Assembly (NCBI GenBank): GCA_016188575.1
Contig: JACPHN010000257.1
Location: 1-37,832, forward strand
DNA from: Candidatus Schekmanbacteria bacterium
GTDB lineage: Bacteria; CSSED10-310; JACPHN01
DNA length: 37,832 nt
Direction of reading: 5' to 3'
The notes beneath the pieces were generated by a model. That model did no database searches. It saw only the letters and a list, made by a program, of their open reading frames with translations, and was not told the origin of the DNA. Every line of letters starts with the position of its first letter. Position 1 is the stretch's first letter. The position numbers and the translations under genes were made by a program. Of this stretch, positions 32,405 through 37,832 are shown one piece after another.

Positions 32405-34579
32405 TCAGCGACCGTCCTCGTCGGGTGCGGCAGCACCGGCGGGCCGCGCTGCGAGGTGGCGGCGAAAGAACGACAGGATCCGCTCCCACTGCCGCTTGAC
32501 CACGGTCTCGTCGAAGACCATGTGCGTGAACCCGCTCAGCGGCACGAACGCGAGCTCCTTTCCGGCGCGGAAGATGGCGTCGGCGAGCTTGACGGCGTGC
32601 TGGAAGTAAACGTTATCGTCGACCGTGCCGTGCAGGAGGAGCAGCGGTGCCGCGAGGTGCTCGGCGTAGGTAGAGGCGGCGCTGGCGCGGTACCCTTCGG
32701 GGTTTTCCGCGGGGAGGCCGAGATAGCGCTCGGTGTAGTGGGTGTCGTAGTCTGCGAAGTCGCACACCGGTGCGCCGGCGACCGCCGCGGAGAAGACGTC
32801 CGGCCGGCGCATGGCGGCCATCGCGGAGACGTAACCGCCGAACGACCAGCCGAAGATTCCCACCCGGTCCAGGTCGAGCTCGGGATGCGCGGCACCGAGC
32901 GCCGCCAGCGCCGTCACCTGATCCGCGAGGGGGACGTCGATCAGGTTCCCGCGCACGGCGCGTTCCCATTCCCGATCCCGGATTGGCGTGCCACGCCCAT
33001 CGATGGAGACGACCACGAATCCGTGGTCGGCGAGCCACTGATCGAGCAGATACTGGTAGCCGTTGGCGCGGACCATCGCCTTGCCCGGGCCGCCGTACAC
33101 GCTGACGACGACGGGGTAGCGAGAGCGCCGGTCGCACGGCCTGGGGCGCACGAGAAGCGCGGGATAACACCGCTTGCCGGCAGTCGCCGTGCAGCGCTCG
33201 GCGTTGGGCATTCGCGCCGGTTCCACTGCGACCGAGGGCAGCTCGGCCACTGCCGACCAGTCCCGCCGGCGCACGACGTAGCGCGCGGTTGCAGTGAGGC
33301 TGCAGAAGGTGTGGACAAGCAACCCCCCGGTCGGCGCGCCGCACACGGCGTGGATGCCGCTTTCCTGCGTGAGGCGCTCGGGTTCGCCGCGGGTCGGGTC
33401 AAGCCAGACGCGACTGACGTGGGTTTCGGTCGAGTCGGGCGAGGCGCCCACATACAGTGCTCCCTGCTCGGTATCCACGGCCATGAGCTGCTGATAGCCC
33501 AGCGCTCGCGGTGTCAGCTTGCGCACCAGGGTACCATCGCTCGCTCTGAGCTCGACCTCCCACGCGCCGTTGCGCTCGGTTGCCCAGAGGAATCGCGCGC
33601 CGCCGGAAAGCCAGCGCGGAAATTCCTGATCCAGGTTGAGCCACGCGGGGTCGCGCTCGACCAGGAGCGGCTGCGTGCTGCCGGTCGTCGGGTCGGCGAC
33701 GAGCAGCAACTCCTCCTGCTGCCGGCGATCTTGCACCAGAAGCGTCAGTGGGCCGTCCTCTCCCCAGGTCACGGTTGCCAGGTACGGGTAGCGCTCGTGG
33801 TCCCACTGCACCTCGACGGTGTCGCCCCCGCCGTCCACCCGCACGACGAGGAGGCGGACGTCGGCGTTGCGACGGCCGGCCCGCGGATACGGGCGCGCCT
33901 CGGGAGGGCGCTCAGGATGCGCAGGATCGGCAAGATAATAGGTCTCGACGCCCTCGACGTCCGTGCGCTGGCAGGCGAGCGAGCGGCCGTCGCCGGACCA
34001 CCAATGGCCGGTGAATCGATCCATCTCCTCCTCGGCGATGTAGTCTGAGCAGCCGTACTGCAGAGTGGCGGCCGCGCGATGCGTGAGCCGGCGGACCTCG
34101 CCGGTATCCAGGTTCGCGACGTGCAGGTCGCCGTTGCGCACGAATGAGAAGCGCGCGCCGTCCGGCGAGAAGGCGATCGGACCGCTGGCGCCGTGGGCCG
34201 CGGCGACTTCGCGAGCGTCCCCGGACCGCGGGCAAACGGTAAACACGCGGTCGGCCAACGGCACGAGCAGCCGCGACCCGTCCGGGGAAAGCTCATAGGT
34301 GACGATGCCGCCGGCGACGAGTCGCCGGCGTTCGCGGCGCGCCTGCTCCTCAGGGGAGACGTCGTCCGCCCCGCCGCCGCCGAGCCGCGCCGCGGAGACC
34401 AGCAGCGCCGTCTTGCCGCTGGCCGCGTCCAGCCGATACAGGTCGCGCTCCTTGGTCGTCGCACCCGACCTCAGAAAGTAGACCGCGCTGCCTCGCGGGC
34501 AAACGCGCACTACCGCTGGCCGCCCCAGGCTGAACCGCTGGGTTGCCGCGAACTGTTCGAGAAAGTCTGAAGTGTCCAT
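32405..34579 (-). CDS. S9 family prolyl oligopeptidase, DPP-IV-like
   Basis: The 724-residue product starts at ATG 34579 with MDTSDFLEQFAATQRF and no signal peptide, so it is probably cytoplasmic. The first 460 residues form a beta-propeller with DPP-IV blocks (TLQYGCSDYIAEEEMDRFTG, WWSGDGRSLACQRTD). That segment includes the Glu-Glu pair that binds the substrate amino terminus in DPP-IV. The C-terminal alpha/beta hydrolase has the triad Ser579 (GWSFGGY), Asp654/655 (HGTVDDNVYF) and His686 (SGFTHMVF), with normal spacing. It probably removes Xaa-Pro or Xaa-Ala dipeptides from peptides. Its stop is one base from the rlmN start, so the two are co-transcribed. Confidence 0.9.
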   Translation of the reverse strand: MDTSDFLEQFAATQRFSLGRPAVVRVCPRGSAVYFLRSGATTKERDLYRLDAASGKTALLVSAARLGGGGADDVSPEEQARRERRRLVAGGIVTYELSPDGSRLLVPLADRVFTVCPRSGDAREVAAAHGASGPIAFSPDGARFSFVRNGDLHVANLDTGEVRRLTHRAAATLQYGCSDYIAEEEMDRFTGHWWSGDGRSLACQRTDVEGVETYYLADPAHPERPPEARPYPRAGRRNADVRLLVVRVDGGGDTVEVQWDHERYPYLATVTWGEDGPLTLLVQDRRQQEELLLVADPTTGSTQPLLVERDPAWLNLDQEFPRWLSGGARFLWATERNGAWEVELRASDGTLVRKLTPRALGYQQLMAVDTEQGALYVGASPDSTETHVSRVWLDPTRGEPERLTQESGIHAVCGAPTGGLLVHTFCSLTATARYVVRRRDWSAVAELPSVAVEPARMPNAERCTATAGKRCYPALLVRPRPCDRRSRYPVVVSVYGGPGKAMVRANGYQYLLDQWLADHGFVVVSIDGRGTPIRDREWERAVRGNLIDVPLADQVTALAALGAAHPELDLDRVGIFGWSFGGYVSAMAAMRRPDVFSAAVAGAPVCDFADYDTHYTERYLGLPAENPEGYRASAASTYAEHLAAPLLLLHGTVDDNVYFQHAVKLADAIFRAGKELAFVPLSGFTHMVFDETVVKRQWERILSFFRRHLAARPAGAAAPDEDGR

Positions 34580-34688
34580 GGCGCCAGGATGAGTGTTCCG
34601 AGCGGGTCGTCAGTCTAGCGTCGTTCGTGCTCCGAGCCAAGCAAGCAGGATGGCCTTGTCGCGCCGGTGACCGGAAAAGAAGCGCTCC

Positions 34689-36737
34689 TCAATGCGCCTG
34701 CACGGTGGCCGTGGCCGGCGCGGAAACGAGACGCGCGGGCAGCTCGAAGTCCGCCTCGAGCTGGTATCCCGAGACCCCGAGCGAAAACGGGTTCGCGCCG
34801 AAGGCGTGCAGCGCATACGGATTGTCGAAGCGCTCGTAGTCGGTGATCGCGATCGGCTCGCCATCAATCTTGAAAGGCGTGTCGAGGCTCACCTGGGCGC
34901 GGCCGAGCCCCGGCGCATCGTAGGTGACATTGGTGCCGATGACCCGGACCTCGGCGCTCGTGACGGCGGCCGAAAAATCATCAAAGGACCCGAGCTGCGT
35001 CTGGTTGCCGAGCTGGCAAATCCACACGTTGTCCGTGCCGTCGGCGATGAGCTCGCTGCCCGGCCATTCGCCGCCGGTGGCCCAGCGCGTCGCGCGCGAC
35101 GAATACAGCCCGACGTAGGCATTGTTACGCCTACCAAGCGTCCAGTGGCCGATCTGGCGGACCTCGTCGAAGGCGGCTCGCGGGAAATACGCGTGCGTAT
35201 AGGGGACCGCGAGCTCGGGCACGAGCGCCGGCAGCGGCTTGACGTCGTAGATCGCGATCAGCGCATTCTTCTCCTGGACGACCTTGGGAAACCAACCGCC
35301 GGTCCAGTAGCTGCGATATCCGTCACCTTTCTGCCTGGCGGTTCCCGGGTGCGAGGTGAAGACCACCGCGTCCAGATCGATCGTCGCCTGCCAGGTGTGT
35401 TGCTGAAAGCCGAAGTAGCCGACGCGGTTATTCTGAGCCGACGCGAGCATGTAGTCCGGTGTCCGATACGAGTAAGTATTGACCTCGGACAGCACGGAAC
35501 CGCTGGTGAAGCTGCGGATTGGCCGAGACAGCTCGGCAAGCAGACCCGCTGCCCACGCCGGGCGAAGGTAGGCAAACGGCTTGAAGAAGTCGTTTTCCCA
35601 CAGGTTGTAGGTGTCGATCATCGAAAACGTGAGGTCGATCGTGCGCCAGTCCGCGTAGGCGCCCATACCCCAAAAGAAGATCCCATCCTCCTTGTCGGCG
35701 AAGGAGAGGCCATGAGCGGCGGCGTCCTCCAGACGCACCCCCATGCGCTGCCGGCTGACGCGCTCGGGAAGCTGATCCGCCGCCGCGGCGAGAACGGCGC
35801 CGGCCGGCGTGTAGCGGCGGGAGGCGGCGAGCGAGATCGAGGTCATGTTGCCGCGCGAATTGAGCAGGCCGGCGCCGCTGAGGAGATTCATGAGCACCGA
35901 GGTGGACTCACGGCGCGCGCCGAGGACGTGCTCGTCGTACGTTCTGCCATGAGAGACGCCGAAGATGCCGTCGTGCGTGTTATTGACGAGCTCGAAGAAG
36001 AGCGCGTCGAGCACAATCGCGGCGCGCACGGCGACGCTTTCGTCGGGGGCGAAGTCGGCGAGGTTGACGAGCGCGGGCAAGTCCTCATTGTAGTAGACAT
36101 TGGAGTGCCATTCGCTGAAGCCGAAGTAGAAACGGCGGCGGAGCCAGTTCTCGATGCGGTCGCGCGCCGCCACGGAATGTTCGCGGCCGGTGCGCCCGTC
36201 GTTGGTAAAGATGACATCGGCGAAATGATTGCCGACAAGGTACTCGGCGCTGGCGAAGAGGATCTGGTGGTTCTCGGAGTAGTAGCACATCGAATCGACG
36301 CCCGGCTCGTCGATCCAGTATTTGAAATCGAGCAGCGTCCGCTCGAGGCGCTGGCGAAGCTCGGGCGAGAGCATGGGGCTGCCGGCGTATTGCAGCAGCA
36401 TGCGCACGAATCCGGCGACGAGAAAGTCGGCGGTGTCGTGGCGAGCGTTCACGAAGTCGAGGGCGGCGTTGATGACGTCGGCATCGAGGGGGGTGGACGC
36501 GAGCTCGAGGCGGGCGACCTGCATGAAAAGCCCCGAGCCGCCGGGAGGCGTGGGTTCGGCGGCCCAGCGCAGATAGGCGGCGGCGCGTTGCCGATAGGCC
36601 GCGGTGAGCATGTCGTCACCGCGCTGCGGCGAGCCCGGCGCCGCGGCGGTAGGTGTGGCGGCGGCGGCGAGCACACCGGAGCAGCAGAGCACGAGAAGCA
36701 TTGACGGTCTGAATGGGTGTTTTCTTGGGGTGCTCAT
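34689..36737 (-). CDS. Secreted alpha/alpha-toroid-like protein (polysaccharide-lyase-like)
   Basis: The 682-residue product starts at ATG 36737 and has a signal peptide (MLLVLCCSGVLAAAATPTAAA). About 400 helical residues follow, with MCYYSENHQILFASAEYLVG, FSEWHSNVYYNEDLPALVNL and DLTFSMIDTYNLWENDFFKP. The remaining part (from about 420) is strand-rich with HTWQATIDLDAVVFTSHPGT and GYWTGG-like (YRSYWTGGW) segments. A helical toroid with a conserved Asn-His, a Tyr/Trp-rich cleft and a C-terminal beta-sandwich is the layout of chondroitin/heparin/alginate lyases. I cannot match it to a named family, so lyase activity is inference. It lies 109 bp upstream of the S9 peptidase gene, on the same strand. 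Confidence 0.65.
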   Translation of the reverse strand: MSTPRKHPFRPSMLLVLCCSGVLAAAATPTAAAPGSPQRGDDMLTAAYRQRAAAYLRWAAEPTPPGGSGLFMQVARLELASTPLDADVINAALDFVNARHDTADFLVAGFVRMLLQYAGSPMLSPELRQRLERTLLDFKYWIDEPGVDSMCYYSENHQILFASAEYLVGNHFADVIFTNDGRTGREHSVAARDRIENWLRRRFYFGFSEWHSNVYYNEDLPALVNLADFAPDESVAVRAAIVLDALFFELVNNTHDGIFGVSHGRTYDEHVLGARRESTSVLMNLLSGAGLLNSRGNMTSISLAASRRYTPAGAVLAAAADQLPERVSRQRMGVRLEDAAAHGLSFADKEDGIFFWGMGAYADWRTIDLTFSMIDTYNLWENDFFKPFAYLRPAWAAGLLAELSRPIRSFTSGSVLSEVNTYSYRTPDYMLASAQNNRVGYFGFQQHTWQATIDLDAVVFTSHPGTARQKGDGYRSYWTGGWFPKVVQEKNALIAIYDVKPLPALVPELAVPYTHAYFPRAAFDEVRQIGHWTLGRRNNAYVGLYSSRATRWATGGEWPGSELIADGTDNVWICQLGNQTQLGSFDDFSAAVTSAEVRVIGTNVTYDAPGLGRAQVSLDTPFKIDGEPIAITDYERFDNPYALHAFGANPFSLGVSGYQLEADFELPARLVSAPATATVQAH

Positions 36738-36789
36738 GGCGATTTTCCGGGGAGAAACGGGTTATGCTGTTCGCCCGCACGTGGCTTGG

Positions 36790-36860
36790 GAGCTGCATGA
36801 CGAGGACCCCCACCTCGTGTCTTCCCGCCTGCGGTGGAGGCAGGGAGGGGGCGATTCGGG
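36790..36860 (+). repeat. Dispersed intergenic repeat, partial copy
   Basis: AGCTGCATGACGAGGACCCC then CACCTC, and after a short gap CCGCCTGCGGTGGAGGCAGG and GAGGG. It matches the second half (GCATCGCGAGGACTCCCCAC and hairpin) of the 28441-28546 copy, with the 5' part missing. Confidence 0.4.
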
Positions 36861-37068
36861 GCGTCCGACTAGTTGTGCAAATGGAATGCCGAATCCGGCT
36901 GACGCAGTCGATGAGCTTCTGATGCGGCTCCGAGTCCGAGCGGAGGGCCAGGACTGTGACTTCGCCTGCCGCGTATGTGACGTTTCCGTCCCGCGGAGCA
37001 GGACCAGGTCGATAGCTCCAGCTACGCGCGCCGCGTGGCCGCTTTCAACAGCAGGGCAAGAAACGGCC

Positions 37069-37174
37069 CGCACCTGAAGCCAGCGCCGGTGCGACTACAA
37101 GCTGCGCGGAAAGCGCATCACGAAGACCCCCCGACATCACTTCCCCCTGCACTGGGGGAGTCACGGACGGGGGC
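37069..37174 (+). repeat. Dispersed intergenic repeat, full copy
   Basis: Core 37076-37122 (CTACAAGCTGCGCGGAAAGC then GCATCACGAAGACC) followed by a CCCCCTGCACTGGGGG hairpin and a GGACGGGGGC tail. It is the closest relative of the 28441-28546 copy (39 of 47 core positions), including the order core then hairpin. Confidence 0.6.
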
Positions 37175-37204
37175 GCAGGCATCGTCACAGTCCGGAGCTT
37201 CGGC

Positions 37205-37832
37205 CTACGGCTGCATCGGCAACTGGCAGTAGCTCGGGTAGATCTTGGGCGGGACGGGGGGGTAAACGGTGTTTTCGTTCACCTTGTCCCTGCGGGTCAG
37301 CCTCAGGTTATACAGCTCCGGCTCCACAAGAATATGCCAGTCATCTCCCGTCCTGCCCTCGGACTTCAGGCGGCGGAGCTCTTCCAAAGTCCCATTCAGT
37401 ATCGGGAGCTGTGGCCGGCTGTCGAAAGTCGATGAGCTATTGGTCCTGAACCGGCCGCCCGCCTCGAGCCACGCTATCGTCTGGAGTAAGAGCCGCTCGA
37501 TCTCATCCCAGTCGTCGATGTAGGAAAGTGCGTACGCCAAAAGGAACTGGTCGGCCGGATCTTTCTCGTATTCCGCGAGCCAGAAATCCGCGAAAGGTCG
37601 CTGCATTTGTGCCATCGTCCGCGGCTCGTGGGGCAGAGCGCGGCGAAAAAGATCGAACCGATGCCGTGGCAGGACCTCCTCTGGCCTCAGCCCGACGCGC
37701 CACTCCGCGGACTTGGGTGTAAACCTGGCAATCCACGCGAGCTCCGGGGAGCGCGCGATGGATGGGTCGAAGGAGGCGACGATCTTGTAGGTACCGAGCC
37801 GCAACGGACAGCCGTCGCGCGGGCGGACCTCG
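37205..37832 (-). CDS. Unrecognised protein, C-terminal part (runs off right edge)
   Basis: The minus-strand frame is open from the right edge to the TAG complementary to 37205-37207, giving at least 208 residues. It begins in mid-protein with EVRPRDGCPLRLGTYKIVAS, so the TTG at 37804 is not needed as a start. The first 50 residues look like a beta-sandwich (LGTYKIVASFDPSIARSPEL, then AWIARFTPKSAEWRVGL). A helical part follows with DPADQFLLAYALSYIDDWDE and a TPR-like helix pair, then a Pro-rich end (YPPVPPKIYPSYCQLPMQP). No catalytic motif is visible and I do not recognise the family. Confidence 0.6.
   Translation of the reverse strand, partial: EVRPRDGCPLRLGTYKIVASFDPSIARSPELAWIARFTPKSAEWRVGLRPEEVLPRHRFDLFRRALPHEPRTMAQMQRPFADFWLAEYEKDPADQFLLAYALSYIDDWDEIERLLLQTIAWLEAGGRFRTNSSSTFDSRPQLPILNGTLEELRRLKSEGRTGDDWHILVEPELYNLRLTRRDKVNENTVYPPVPPKIYPSYCQLPMQP

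Larger units (their letters stand above)
36738..37204. other. Intergenic region with two dispersed-repeat copies
   Basis: This 467-bp region lies between two minus-strand genes. It holds a partial repeat at 36790-36860 and a full copy at 37069-37174. Between them (36861-37068) I see nothing recognisable; small open frames there have no coding character. Confidence 0.5.

Noticed and set aside
32330-34048. Long plus-strand open frame opposite the S9 peptidase
   Set aside because: It is antisense to a gene with a complete catalytic triad and has no start signal or family features.
34692-36704. 670-codon plus-strand open frame opposite the secreted toroid-like protein
   Set aside because: The minus strand has a signal peptide and protein-like composition; the plus frame is Arg/Glu/Gly-rich without motifs.
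36762-37073. 103-codon minus-strand open frame in the intergenic region
   Set aside because: Ser/Arg-rich composition, no ribosome binding site, and it overlaps a dispersed-repeat copy.

Overview
This is a GC-rich (about 65%) chromosomal window with dense bacterial coding, short overlaps between genes, many GTG/TTG starts and GC-rich hairpins between genes. PAS/histidine-kinase arrays, a DWG-type Ser/Thr kinase, several secreted proteins and FG-GAP repeats suggest a free-living soil or sediment bacterium of the broad deltaproteobacterial/Myxococcota/Binatota/Rokubacteria type. No rRNA, tRNA or universal marker is present, so I cannot place it more precisely. No CRISPR array or intact insertion sequence is visible.

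Layout. 1-2.4 kb is a decaying accessory region. It holds the start of a secreted protein whose signal peptide is put out of frame by a CT-dinucleotide tract, a 326-bp element with terminal inverted repeats and 10-bp flanking direct repeats, a broken galT-like tail, and a frameshifted helical protein. 2.9-8.0 kb (+) holds a GT-C-type membrane protein, a PhnD-like periplasmic binding protein and a Ser/Thr kinase with a multi-pass C-terminus. At 8.1-11.5 kb a D-threonine-aldolase-like PLP enzyme (-) is divergent from a Uup-type ABC-F ATPase (+). 11.6-13.8 kb (-) is a secreted hydrolase-like protein with FG-GAP repeats. 14.2-20.1 kb (+) is a compact signalling operon: a six-PAS protein, a histidine kinase with a 21-residue signalling-helix repeat, a single-domain receiver, and a REC-PAS-HK-REC hybrid kinase with degenerate receivers.

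20.2-28.3 kb (-) is a six-gene cluster for reductive pyrimidine catabolism: beta-ureidopropionase, NCS1 permease, class-III aminotransferase, methylmalonate/malonate-semialdehyde dehydrogenase, PreT and PreA. Together they would import uracil or thymine, reduce the ring, hydrolyse the carbamoyl-beta-amino acid, transaminate it and oxidise the semialdehyde to an acyl-CoA. The ring-opening enzyme, dihydropyrimidinase, is absent from the window.

28.7-30.8 kb (+) is the most unusual locus: two secreted proteins. The first has a His-Gly ... Ser-Cys layout like clan CD (caspase/gingipain-like) cysteine peptidases and resembles, from memory, DUF6345. The second looks like a peptidase-propeptide-type partner. 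The pair is bracketed by two same-orientation copies of a dispersed intergenic repeat that has further copies at about 14.05, 36.8 and 37.1 kb. 31.4-36.7 kb (-) holds RlmN, a DPP-IV-like S9 peptidase and a large secreted all-alpha (toroid-like) protein. The right edge cuts an unrecognised minus-strand gene.
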